Source: Deltaproteobacteria bacterium
Lineage (GTDB): Bacteria > Desulfobacterota > Desulfobulbia > Desulfobulbales > VMSU01
DNA: 8,320 nt
Assembly (NCBI GenBank): GCA_021789795.1
Contig: JAJYJA010000108.1
Location: 1-8,320 of the forward strand
Direction of reading: 5' to 3'
Part shown: in pieces, positions 1 through 6,428 of the stretch
Layout: every line of letters starts with the position of its first letter
Numbering within the stretch: position 1 is the stretch's first letter
Position numbers and translations under genes: made by a program
The notes under the pieces: model-generated
The model's database searches: none
What the model was told of the DNA's origin: nothing
What the model saw: the letters and a program-made list of their open reading frames with translations, nothing else

Positions 1-16
1 ACGGAAAGGCTCCTTC
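1..16 (-). promoter_or_regulatory. Ribosome binding site of an off-window downstream gene
   Basis: Read on the minus strand, the bases after the permease stop contain GAAGGAG (16 to 10) followed by CCTTTCCGT up to the window edge. This is a strong Shine-Dalgarno sequence at the right distance for a start codon at or just beyond base 1; the final GT could even be the first two bases of a GTG. It implies a co-transcribed gene about 35 bases downstream of the permease. By analogy with similar transporters this would be the ATP-binding subunit, but that is a guess. Confidence 0.5.
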
Positions 17-38
17 GGGTTGGAGGCGGAAGGCGGGC

Positions 39-1244
39 TCATTCCCCGCCCCGGATGGCCTCGTAAGGCTCCAGGGTGGCGGCGCGGATGGCCGGGCCCA
101 GGGCGGCGAAGACCCCGGTCAAGAGCGACATCATAAGGCAGATGCCGCTCAGACCCAGGAAACGCATGGCGCTGGGCCAGAGATGGGGGATGTTGAGGCT
201 GGCGTAGATCGCGTCCTTGAACAGGTACAGCACCCCGCCGCCCAGCGCTACCCCCACCAGGCCGCCGGCTAAAGAGAGGATCGCCGCCTCCAGGATGATG
301 AGGCGGAAGACGTGGCCCTTTCGCGCCCCCATGGCCCGGAAGATTCCCAGCTCCCGCCGCCGTTCGTTGACGATCATCGAGAACACCACCCCCACCAGCA
401 CCACCGCCATGACCCAGAGGATCAGGCTCACCGAAAGCACGCTGCGCATCAGGATGAAGAGCTGCTGGCGCACCGAGGCGATGATATGGTTGGTGACGAT
501 GGCCTTGACCCCGTCCACCTTCGCCTGGATGAAGAGCGCCACCCGGTCTGGGCTGATATCGGGATCCACCTGCACCAGGACCGTGGACACCTTGTCCTTG
601 GGGATGGAGGCGGCGATGACGCTGTTTTCCCCGGAGTGGGCCAGGATGCGGTCGATGCCGGCGTAGGAGAGGAAGACCGAGTTGTCGATGAAGTCGATGC
701 CGGTCTCCTCCAGCATGCCCACGATCTTGAAGGGCTGGTCGAAGAAGTTGACCGTGAAGCCGACCGCGTAGGCCGTGATTCCCCGGCCCATGATCACCTC
801 GTCCGCCTTCAGGGGCCGCCCCAGGTTGCTGGTCAGCCAGGGCTTGATGGTGAAGTCGTGCTCCGGGTCAAAGCCGATCAGGAACAGGTCGCTGATGTCG
901 CAGCACTGGTAGGGGGCGGATTTTAAAAAGAGCTGGCTGGTGACCTCGCGCACCCCGCGCACCTGGCGCACCTTGTCCACCACCGACTTGTCCATGTAGA
1001 ACTTGGAGGGCTTGCCGGAGAGCAGGGCGGAACGGGCCGCCGCCTCCGCCTTCTCCGGCACCACCATGATGTCGGCCCCCAGACGGGCGGTGCCCCGTTC
1101 CAGGCTCTGCTCCACCGAGTCCATGATGGTGGTGACGCTGAACAGGGTGGCCGCCACCACCATCACCGCGGCGATGATGGCCAGGCTGCGGAACAGCTTG
1201 CGGCTCAAGTTCTTGCGGGCTAGGGCGGTGATCTTCCAAGCCAT
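39..1244 (-). CDS. ABC transporter permease, FtsX/MacB type, with vicinal-cysteine motif
   Basis: A 401-residue inner-membrane permease. A transmembrane helix at about residues 19-41 is followed by a large extracytoplasmic MacB-like domain (about 42-265). Three more helices follow, near 268-292, 316-342 and 362-385. This one-plus-three layout with a big periplasmic domain is typical of the MacB/FtsX/LolE family. The FtsX signature NERRRELGIFRAMGA lies at 293-307, after the second helix. The periplasmic domain has adjacent cysteines in YQCCDISDLFLIGFDPEHDF (112-131). I recall Cys-bearing, GFDPE-type permeases from sulfate reducers and from iron-uptake (P19/Ftr-like) neighbourhoods, so metal or redox-linked transport is possible but unproven. 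The ATG is preceded by GGGAGGAAG at good spacing. No ATPase is visible; it is probably the next gene, off the left edge. The substrate is unknown. Confidence 0.9.
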   Translation of the reverse strand: MAWKITALARKNLSRKLFRSLAIIAAVMVVAATLFSVTTIMDSVEQSLERGTARLGADIMVVPEKAEAAARSALLSGKPSKFYMDKSVVDKVRQVRGVREVTSQLFLKSAPYQCCDISDLFLIGFDPEHDFTIKPWLTSNLGRPLKADEVIMGRGITAYAVGFTVNFFDQPFKIVGMLEETGIDFIDNSVFLSYAGIDRILAHSGENSVIAASIPKDKVSTVLVQVDPDISPDRVALFIQAKVDGVKAIVTNHIIASVRQQLFILMRSVLSVSLILWVMAVVLVGVVFSMIVNERRRELGIFRAMGARKGHVFRLIILEAAILSLAGGLVGVALGGGVLYLFKDAIYASLNIPHLWPSAMRFLGLSGICLMMSLLTGVFAALGPAIRAATLEPYEAIRGGE

Positions 1245-1258
1245 AGACTTCCTCCCAT

Positions 1259-1286
1259 AAAAAAAGGGGGAGAGAATGCCTCCCCC
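1259..1286 (-). terminator. Rho-independent terminator after the propeller gene, abutting the permease RBS
   Basis: On the minus strand, GGGGGAG (1286-1280), a 7-nt loop and CTCCCCC (1272-1266) form a perfect 7-bp stem. Seven T residues (1265-1259) follow directly. This is a canonical intrinsic terminator about 35 bases after the stop of the heme propeller gene. The T-tract ends only two bases before the Shine-Dalgarno GGGAGG (1256-1251) of the permease, so permease expression needs readthrough or regulated termination unless an internal promoter exists. Confidence 0.8.
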
Positions 1287-1296
1287 CCTCTTATAT

Positions 1297-1315
1297 AGCC
1301 AGTGCGCGACTGGCT
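1297..1315. repeat. Perfect 7-bp inverted repeat (small hairpin)
   Basis: AGCCAGT (1297-1303) and ACTGGCT (1309-1315) are perfect complements around a GCGCG loop. The hairpin lies between the propeller stop codon and the terminator, and no T-tract follows it on either strand. It may stabilise the 3' end of the propeller transcript or be an accessory stem of the terminator region. Confidence 0.5.
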
Positions 1316-1322
1316 GACAAGC

Positions 1323-2363
1323 TTATTTCAGCTCCGCGCAGGCCGGGGTTTCCTTGCCGATGGCCTGGGCCTGGGTTTCCATCTCCACGCCCTTGGGCAT
1401 CTCCTTGCGGTCCCAATCCACCACCACCCCGCACAGGAAGGGCTTGCTGTTGTCGCTCTCCTCCGGGATCTCCACCTTGTTGACCCCGTGACAGGACTTG
1501 CAGGCCGAATAGACCTTGACCACCCGCTTGGTCTTGGTGTTGATCACCATCAGGGCCGAGTCGTCCTGTTCCGGCATCTGGCGCACCGCGGCGATGGCGT
1601 AGGCGCCGTCCGGGGTGAAGGTGACATCGTGGGGGTTGCCGCCGGTGATGATGAAGTCAACCACCTTGTTGGTCTTCAGATCCACGATGGAGATGCCGCC
1701 GGGGCTGGCGCCCGCCGCCGCGTAGCCGACCCCGATGGCCTTGCCGCCGGCCAGCTCGTTGCCCTCCGACTGCCAGAGTTGGGTGCCGTCCGGGGTGATG
1801 TTGGCGCGGTGGATGAAGTTGCCCACCTTGTCGATCTTGCCGATCACCTTCTTGGTGGCCACGTCAACGATGGATATGAAGCCGCCCGGCATGTCGGAGA
1901 CGTAGCACAGCTTGCCGTCTTTGGAGAAGTTGATGCCGCAGGTGGACTTGGAGACCGGGAAGCTGTCCACCAGCTTGTGGGTCTTGGGGTCGTAGATATA
2001 GGTCTTGCCGTCCTTCATGTCCGAGACCCAGATGGTGCCGTCCGGGGCGTAGTGGGAGCCGCAGTGCTTCTGACCCAGCTTGGTCCACTCGGTCTGCTTG
2101 CCGGTATCGATGTTGATCTCCTTGGCGTAGCCGTCCAGTGAGAAGTTGTACAGGGTCTTGCCGTCCTTGCTCAGGGTGATGGCGTCCGACGGCTTGCCGT
2201 GCTGGTATCTGCCCACCGCGCCGGTGGCCAGGTCAACCACCGCCACGTGCCCGCCATGCCCCTGCACGAAGGCGATGCCTTTGAGTTCCAGGGCGCTTGC
2301 GGCCCGGATACCGGTAAAGGCCAGAGCCATTGTCGCGAACGCAGCCAAAATCTTCTTCTTCAT
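1323..2363 (-). CDS. Secreted YVTN-type beta-propeller with a single c-type heme site
   Basis: A 346-residue exported protein. The N-terminus MKKKILAAFATMALAFTG plus an ASA cleavage site (about residue 24) is a clear Sec signal peptide, so it acts in the periplasm or outside the cell. The mature part is a series of beta-propeller blades with recurring PDG or KDG turns followed by hydrophobic strands and D-x-x-T-x-K/G turns (about 37-50, 66-90, 107-130, 148-172, 190-233, 250-282). This is the YVTN/cytochrome d1-like propeller type. A CxxCH site, CKSCHG, at 288-292 implies covalent heme attachment near the end of the propeller. Other cysteines lie at 101, 142, 153, 311 and 342. The ATG at 2363 is chosen because AGGGAGGGAA precedes it and the signal peptide begins there; the frame stays open upstream to 2591, but without signal-like sequence. 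A role in electron transfer or in binding a metal or substrate is inferred. Confidence 0.85.
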   Translation of the reverse strand: MKKKILAAFATMALAFTGIRAASALELKGIAFVQGHGGHVAVVDLATGAVGRYQHGKPSDAITLSKDGKTLYNFSLDGYAKEINIDTGKQTEWTKLGQKHCGSHYAPDGTIWVSDMKDGKTYIYDPKTHKLVDSFPVSKSTCGINFSKDGKLCYVSDMPGGFISIVDVATKKVIGKIDKVGNFIHRANITPDGTQLWQSEGNELAGGKAIGVGYAAAGASPGGISIVDLKTNKVVDFIITGGNPHDVTFTPDGAYAIAAVRQMPEQDDSALMVINTKTKRVVKVYSACKSCHGVNKVEIPEESDNSKPFLCGVVVDWDRKEMPKGVEMETQAQAIGKETPACAELK

Positions 2364-2670
2364 GTGTTCCCTCCCTTCGATGTTGGATAGATGGACAAAA
2401 GGCCTCTCGCCCCTTCTCGCCATGAGATCTGGCAACCAGCCCGCCCTCTTGTTTTGCCCCTCACGGCCCCGTGCCGGGCAATCCTGTAAAACCTTGCCTG
2501 TGATCGGCAAGCGCCGCCTGCGACACTTTGCCGCATTGTTTTTATCTTTGCCCCCGGTTAACTTGGGGGTCATAATCGGGGAATCCGTCAACCAGGAGGA
2601 GAGAGGCGAAAATCATCTGACCTGGCAAATATTACCGCCCGGATAACGCCCAGCCTTCACCTCGTCAGCG

Positions 2671-2698
2671 CAACCACAAGTACCCAACCACAAGTACC
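2671..2698. repeat. Perfect 14-bp tandem duplication
   Basis: CAACCACAAGTACC occurs twice with no spacer (2671-2684 and 2685-2698). The end of the second copy runs into the palindromic element that begins there, and its GTACC recurs at 2775. It may be a slippage duplication or a pair of protein-binding iterons; only two copies exist. Confidence 0.8.
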
Positions 2699-2790
2699 AC
2701 GGTGTGGTGTCTGACACTTAAACCACGGGAAAATTTTTTGTCAAACAAATTTTTCCCGTGGGCACTATTTTTTTGTACCACTCAGTGTCA
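2694..2790. mobile_element. Palindromic element, possible MITE/REP-like relic
   Basis: GTACCAC occurs as a direct repeat at 2694-2700 and 2775-2781. Inside lies a strong inverted repeat, CCACGGGAAAA (2723-2733) with TTTTCCCGTGG (2751-2761), whose tip also pairs TTTG with CAAA around a TCAAA loop. Just outside, TGACACT (2712-2718) is the inverse of AGTGTCA (2784-2790), and GTGTC-T-GACAC (2707-2717) is itself a palindrome. The GTGTCTGACAC core resembles palindromes I recall near REP-associated (Y1) transposases, but this is not verified. There is no transposase here. AT-rich nested symmetry in a GC-rich genome supports a small non-coding mobile element or its remnant. Confidence 0.4.
2717..2744 (-). 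promoter_or_regulatory. Candidate sigma-70 promoter towards the propeller gene
   Basis: On the minus strand, TTGACA (2744-2739, a perfect -35 box) is followed after 16 bp by TTTAAG (2722-2717, four of six -10 matches). The spacer consists largely of one arm of the palindrome. It would give a leader of roughly 345 bases before the propeller start. No closer promoter stood out on this strand, so this is the best visible candidate, but still weak. Confidence 0.3.
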
Positions 2791-2843
2791 TCATTGTTGC
2801 CCCCCCGGCTGGTACAGATTGTCTGCTTATAACCTGTTCCTTT

Positions 2844-2856
2844 CCTTGATTCAAGG
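2844..2856. promoter_or_regulatory. 13-bp perfect palindrome, possible operator
   Basis: CCTTGA-T-TCAAGG is a perfect palindrome about the central T, in the AT-rich part of the divergent intergenic region and about 200 bases before the UPF0173 start. The half-sites are spaced too closely for a canonical FNR site (TTGAT-N4-ATCAA). The regulator is unknown, and chance occurrence cannot be ruled out. Confidence 0.3.
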
Positions 2857-2975
2857 CTATATTTTACCTCCCAAAATTTAAGAATTCTATTATTCTCTTG
2901 CGTACTGACGCATCCGCGTCCGGCCCGCCTGGCCGATAGCCGCCTGGCGTCTCCGGTGGGGTCGCAGATATTTGG

Positions 2976-3003
2976 TTGCCTTGCCGATAAATATCGTTAT
3001 GAT
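2976..3003 (+). promoter_or_regulatory. Candidate sigma-70 promoter of the UPF0173 gene
   Basis: TTGCCT (2976-2981, four of six matches to TTGACA) and TATGAT (2998-3003, five of six to TATAAT) are separated by 16 bp. Transcription would start near 3010, giving a leader of about 43 bases and placing the promoter correctly for the GTG start at 3053. Confidence 0.45.
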
Positions 3004-3052
3004 GAGGCATGACTGGTCGTCGGCGCCAGGCACCCGGAAATGAGGTAAGCCA

Positions 3053-3730
3053 GTGAGGATAACCTATTATGGACATTCGTGTTTTCTCCTTGAGACCAGC
3101 AAGGCAGCATTGCTGATCGACCCCTTTCTGAGCGGTAACCCCAAGGCCCCTTGCGGTCCGGACGATTTGACGCCGGACTATATTCTGGTCACCCACGGCC
3201 ACGGAGATCACCTGGGCGACACGGTGGCCATTGCCCGTCGCCGGTCGGCCACCGTGGTCTCCACCTTCGAGGTCTGCAATTGGCTGGGCCAGCAGGGGGT
3301 GAGCCGCTGTCACGCCCAGCATCTGGGCGGAGGCTTTGCACATCCCTGGGGCCGGCTGCAACTGACCTTGGCCCTGCACGGCTCGTCCATGCCCGACGGC
3401 AGCCACGGCGGCAACCCCTGCGGCCTGCTCCTGGCCGTGGACGGCAAGACCATCTACCACGCCGGGGACACCGGACTTTTTTCGGATATGCAGCTGATCG
3501 GCGAGGGTGGTCTCGACCTCGCCCTGCTGCCGATCGGCGACAATTACACCATGGGCCCGGACGCCGCCCTGCGGGCGGTTAAGTTCCTACGGCCCGTTAC
3601 GGTTATCCCCATGCATTACGACACCTTCCCGGTTATCCGGCAGGACGCCAGGGCCTGGGCCGGCCGGGTGGAGGCGGAGACCAGGGCGCGGGCGGTTGTC
3701 TTGGCCCCTGGGGACACCTGGACGCTGTAA
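3053..3730 (+). CDS. UPF0173 metal-dependent hydrolase (metallo-beta-lactamase fold)
   Basis: A 225-residue cytoplasmic protein of the UPF0173/UlaG-like branch of the metallo-beta-lactamase superfamily, at the usual family length. It begins with the family's MRITYYGHSCFLLE (conserved His7). The metal motif HGHGDH is at 48-53 within ILVTHGHGDHLGD. HAGDT (136-140) supplies the bridging Asp139, and PMHYDTFPV (187-195) supplies His188. NPCGLLL (121-127) and LLPIGDNYTMGP (158-169) are also typical. The metal centre therefore looks complete and the enzyme is probably active, but the family's physiological substrate is generally unknown. The start is GTG with GAGGT about seven bases upstream; no in-frame ATG fits the conserved N-terminus. 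It appears to be its own transcription unit, since 104 bases and another promoter candidate precede the next gene. Confidence 0.93.
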   Translation: MRITYYGHSCFLLETSKAALLIDPFLSGNPKAPCGPDDLTPDYILVTHGHGDHLGDTVAIARRRSATVVSTFEVCNWLGQQGVSRCHAQHLGGGFAHPWGRLQLTLALHGSSMPDGSHGGNPCGLLLAVDGKTIYHAGDTGLFSDMQLIGEGGLDLALLPIGDNYTMGPDAALRAVKFLRPVTVIPMHYDTFPVIRQDARAWAGRVEAETRARAVVLAPGDTWTL

Positions 3731-3757
3731 GAGTGCCCGATCTCTCCCTACTGCCTA

Positions 3758-3784
3758 TTGACAGGCCGGATATTTTGTAATACT
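3758..3784 (+). promoter_or_regulatory. Candidate promoter of the three-gene operon
   Basis: A perfect -35 box TTGACA (3758-3763) lies in the gap after the UPF0173 gene. The best -10 candidate is AATACT (3779-3784, four of six) at 15 bp spacing, shorter than ideal; TAATAC overlaps it at 14 bp. It would start transcription about 45 bases before the ATG at 3835. Confidence 0.4.
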
Positions 3785-3834
3785 TCGATGCCAACCATGC
3801 GGTTTGCTTTTTAAGGAAGAGCAAGGAGAGCGCC

Positions 3835-5349
3835 ATGCCACGCCGGTCAGGACTGTTCATCATCCCCCTTGCCCTGTGGCTCTGGACGGCGACGGCCAGG
3901 GCCGACGACGGGCGGTACTTAGACAACCAGGACGGCACCGTCACCGACACCAAGCAGGGCCTGATGTGGCAGAAGGGCGACGACGGGGTGGAGCGCTCCT
4001 GGAAGGAGGCGGTTGACTACTGCGCCAGCCTCGACTTGGCCGGCCATAAGGACTGGGCCCTGCCCAAGTCCTACCAGCTCGAGGCCCTGATCGACACCTC
4101 CCACTCCCCGACTATCGACCCCGTATTTTCGCTCAAACCGTCCTACTACTGGACGGACACCGGCAGCACCAGCAGCGACAACACCGCGAAATACGTCAAT
4201 TTCTTCTACGGTAACTCCTACACCTACAACAAGGACAACCCCTACTACTCGCTCTGTGTGCGGCAGGCGGAGACGCCGGTCGGCGGAAAACTGGCGGCGG
4301 TCTTTGCCGGGATGCCGGCCAAGGGCAAGGCGTTGACCATCCACTTCACCCCCACCATCACCGGCGGCAAGACCCCCTACTTCTGCGACTGGGAATTCGG
4401 CGACGGGGGTGAAAGCAGCGCCAACGACCCGACTCACACCTTTGCCAAGGAGGGCAACTACCAGGTGGTGCTCACCGTCTCCGACAACGCCGGGGCGGTG
4501 GTGGCGGCCACCCAGAACCTCACCCTGCCGCTGCCGGAGATCTCCGGGGCCGCTCCGGCCTCGCCGGAGGCCAAGGCCGGCCAGGAGGGCGGCGCCTCGC
4601 CTTCGGCCAGCGGCCAGACCGAGGCCCCAGCCTCCTCGCCCTCCGTCCCGGCGGCGGGCGGGCCCCAGGGGTTCCTGGACGTCCTGGCCAGCGGCCAGGG
4701 GGAGCCTGTTAAAGATGGCGCCCTGGGGCATGGCCTCCTGGCCTACGCCTTTGCCAACGCCATCGCCGGCAACGACGGCGACCAGAAGCCCATCTCGCGG
4801 GCCAGCGATTTGCAGGCCAACCTCGGGCAGGCGATAGCCACCCTGTCGCACGGCCAGCAGACCCCGGAAATCACCAGGGATGGCGACGATTTCCCGGTTT
4901 GCTCGGCCAAGGGTAGCACCTATGTGCTGACCATCGGCATCAGCCACGACCTGGCGGGCACCGCCCTGTCCGCCCCCGAGCAGGATGCGGAGTTGATCCG
5001 CAAGTCGCTGGAGAAGACCTGCCCGCGCATCCAGACCATGATCCTGAAGGGCGAACACGCCAACCGCCGGGATGTCGTCGCCGCCTTGCAGCAGGTCGGG
5101 ACCATGGTCAAGGCCGAGGACAGCCTGGTGCTCTATATCGGGGCCGCGGGCGGCAGGGATGGCGGGCGCCTGAACTGGTACGTGAACGACTCCAGCAAGG
5201 AGATGCCCTGGTTCACCGGCATCCAGCACGACGACCTCCTGGCCATGCTCAAGACCCTCACGGTGCGCGACGTGGTGGTGCTGGAGGAAAAAAATAAAGC
5301 GGATCAAGCAGATAAGGATAGCTCGCCCGCCCCGTCAACCACCAACTGA
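3835..5349 (+). CDS. Secreted DUF1566-PKD protein with rearranged, degenerate caspase-like region
   Basis: A 504-residue exported protein. The signal peptide (MPRRSGLFIIPLALWLWTAT, cut after ARA at about residue 23) is followed by a DUF1566 (Lcl C-terminal-like) domain at about 25-144, with YLDNQDGTVTDTKQGLMWQK, WALPKSYQLEALID, YWTDTGS and a closing LCVRQ. A PKD domain lies at about 150-234 (WEFGDGG, HTFAKEGNYQVVLTVSD), then an Ala/Pro/Ser-rich linker (235-277). Residues 278-355 resemble the C-terminal part of a bacterial caspase-like (C14) domain (VLASGQGE, GHGLLAYAFANAIAG, QQTPE, GDDFPV). Residues 362-486 resemble the N-terminal part (YVLTIGIS, APEQDAELIRKSLEK, DSLVLYIGAAGG, VVVLEE). The halves are thus in reverse order. 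The usual catalytic SGHG and D-x-C-x-SG motifs read IGAAGG and LEEKNK, so proteolysis is unlikely. The start has AGGAG six bases upstream. A role as an envelope sensor or adhesive scaffold is inferred. Confidence 0.85.
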   Translation: MPRRSGLFIIPLALWLWTATARADDGRYLDNQDGTVTDTKQGLMWQKGDDGVERSWKEAVDYCASLDLAGHKDWALPKSYQLEALIDTSHSPTIDPVFSLKPSYYWTDTGSTSSDNTAKYVNFFYGNSYTYNKDNPYYSLCVRQAETPVGGKLAAVFAGMPAKGKALTIHFTPTITGGKTPYFCDWEFGDGGESSANDPTHTFAKEGNYQVVLTVSDNAGAVVAATQNLTLPLPEISGAAPASPEAKAGQEGGASPSASGQTEAPASSPSVPAAGGPQGFLDVLASGQGEPVKDGALGHGLLAYAFANAIAGNDGDQKPISRASDLQANLGQAIATLSHGQQTPEITRDGDDFPVCSAKGSTYVLTIGISHDLAGTALSAPEQDAELIRKSLEKTCPRIQTMILKGEHANRRDVVAALQQVGTMVKAEDSLVLYIGAAGGRDGGRLNWYVNDSSKEMPWFTGIQHDDLLAMLKTLTVRDVVVLEEKNKADQADKDSSPAPSTTN

Positions 5350-5368
5350 AACTAACACCGAGACCACC

Positions 5369-6415
5369 ATGGATCAGCCACCGCTTAACACCGCCCCCGC
5401 CGGCCAGAGGATCGTGGACGGCAATTTCTCTCAGCACCTGACCCGCCGGGTCAGGGAAAGGCTCGCCGAGCTCAGGGCCTTCAGCCAGATCAACCCCCCG
5501 GTCATCCCCTACCTGTGCGCCTGGCAGCAGCACGACAAGGTGATCTGGTACGAGTTCGCCGGGGAGGGATTTTGCAGTCTCCTGGGCTGCGACTGCCAGG
5601 GCCTGGCCGAGGCGATGCGGGAGGCGATCGTGGATCGCCGGGTTTACCGCTACGTCGATCCCGAGCACCGGGTGGAGGAGAAGATCACCACCCGCGACGA
5701 GTTGCAGGGTGCCTGGCGGGGCTTGCGGCAGGAGGTGGAGAGGAGCGGCTCGCTGGAGGCCATCTACAAGGTGCGGCTCTCCGAGGACAAGCACCTGTGG
5801 CTCAAGGATCAGGCCAGCATCGAGCTGTTCGCCGAGGACGGCGTCTGCCTGTCCACCGGCTTTCTCACCGATGTCTCAAAGGAGATGGAGTTAAAGGACC
5901 TGTTCGAGAAGATCGGTTACATCGACGAATTGACCAAGCTGCCCAAGCGCTCCATCCTCGACCGGATGCTGGAGGTGAATATCGGCAACTTCCAGCGTAG
6001 CAACATCGCGGACTTCGTGATGATGATGATCGATGTCGATCACTTCAAGCAGGTGAACGACAACCACGGGCACCTGGCAGGGGATTACGTCCTGGCCAAT
6101 CTCGCCGAGGTGATGACCGCCACCACCCGCAAGCAGGACGAGATCGGCCGCTACGGGGGCGAGGAGTTCTACGGCTTCACCATCGGCGATATCGAACTGG
6201 GGATCAACTTTGCCGAGCGCTTGCGCAAGAACGTCGAGCGGAGCCGTTTCGTCTACCAGGGACAGAATATCCCGGTCACCATCTCCATTGGCCTGGTGGC
6301 GGCGAGCGAGCTGGGAGAGCCCAGAAACCTGACCGCCGATCAGTTGATCTTCACCGCCGACAAGCGTTTGTACGCCGCCAAGCACGCGGGCCGCAACCAG
6401 GTAGCGTCAAAATAA
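5369..6415 (+). CDS. Diguanylate cyclase: PAS-like sensor plus GGDEF domain
   Basis: A 348-residue cytoplasmic protein without membrane segments. Residues 175-345 form a GGDEF domain making c-di-GMP from two GTP. It has MMMIDVDHFKQVND with metal-binding Asp222, GHLAGD (234-239), the active-site RYGGEEF (261-267), and an intact product-inhibition site RKQD (254-257) at the canonical distance before GGEEF. The YIDELTKLPKR entry motif (184-194) is normal. Residues 50-175 look PAS-like (IWYEFAGEGF, then an alpha/beta region ending GFLTDVSKEMELKDLFEKIG, the typical PAS-to-GGDEF linker). Cysteines at 69, 74 and 76 (CSLLGCDC) could suit redox sensing, but this is speculative. The gene starts 19 bases after the caspase-like gene with only a weak Shine-Dalgarno (ACCGAGACC), which suggests translational coupling. 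It should be catalytically active and feedback-inhibited. Confidence 0.95.
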   Translation: MDQPPLNTAPAGQRIVDGNFSQHLTRRVRERLAELRAFSQINPPVIPYLCAWQQHDKVIWYEFAGEGFCSLLGCDCQGLAEAMREAIVDRRVYRYVDPEHRVEEKITTRDELQGAWRGLRQEVERSGSLEAIYKVRLSEDKHLWLKDQASIELFAEDGVCLSTGFLTDVSKEMELKDLFEKIGYIDELTKLPKRSILDRMLEVNIGNFQRSNIADFVMMMIDVDHFKQVNDNHGHLAGDYVLANLAEVMTATTRKQDEIGRYGGEEFYGFTIGDIELGINFAERLRKNVERSRFVYQGQNIPVTISIGLVAASELGEPRNLTADQLIFTADKRLYAAKHAGRNQVASK

Positions 6416-6428
6416 TGGGAGGAAAGTA

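Larger units (their letters stand above)
2364..3052. other. 689-bp divergent intergenic region, no convincing gene
   Basis: This region separates the leftward propeller gene from the rightward UPF0173 gene. Its middle (about 2700-2910) is visibly AT-richer than the flanking genes. I see no open frame with a credible start, ribosome site and protein character on either strand. It holds short hairpins, CTTGCC/GGCAAG (2493-2498 with 2506-2511) and CCCCC/GGGGG around 2551-2569. It also holds a tandem repeat and a palindromic element (listed separately), a duplicated CCGCCTGGC (near 2925 and 2940), and GCCTGGCG (2942-2949) inverted at 3024-3031 around the candidate promoter of the next gene. Confidence 0.7.

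Noticed and set aside
1302..2141. Plus-strand open frame (279 codons) opposite the heme propeller gene
   Set aside because: The product is a low-complexity Leu/Val/Gly/His sequence without domains and mirrors the propeller coding sequence.
2364..2591. N-terminal extension of the propeller gene to an ATG at 2591
   Set aside because: The extra 76 residues show no domain character and would bury the signal peptide. The ATG at 2363 has a strong Shine-Dalgarno and starts a classic signal peptide.
2596..2625. AGGAGGAGAGAGG as a ribosome binding site for an intergenic gene
   Set aside because: No start codon with an open frame follows at suitable spacing; an in-frame TGA appears almost at once.
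2723..2774. Hairpin plus T7 tract (2768-2774) as a plus-strand terminator
   Set aside because: There is no plus-strand gene upstream to terminate, and the T-tract is separated from the stem by six bases. The symmetry fits a repeat element better.
2844..2856. CCTTGATTCAAGG as an FNR/CRP-family site
   Set aside because: The half-sites TTGA and TCAA are separated by one base instead of the spacing needed for FNR (TTGAT-N4-ATCAA), so only a generic palindrome is claimed.
2864..3074. Small minus-strand protein in the intergenic region
   Set aside because: The frame is the tail of an antisense frame through the UPF0173 gene. Neither internal start has a ribosome site, and the sequence matches nothing I know.
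3919..5307. Long minus-strand open frame (462 codons) opposite the caspase-like gene
   Set aside because: It is antisense to a gene with a clear signal peptide and domains. Its protein is rich in Gly, Val, His and Arg with no recognisable motif, as expected from an antisense frame in high-GC DNA.
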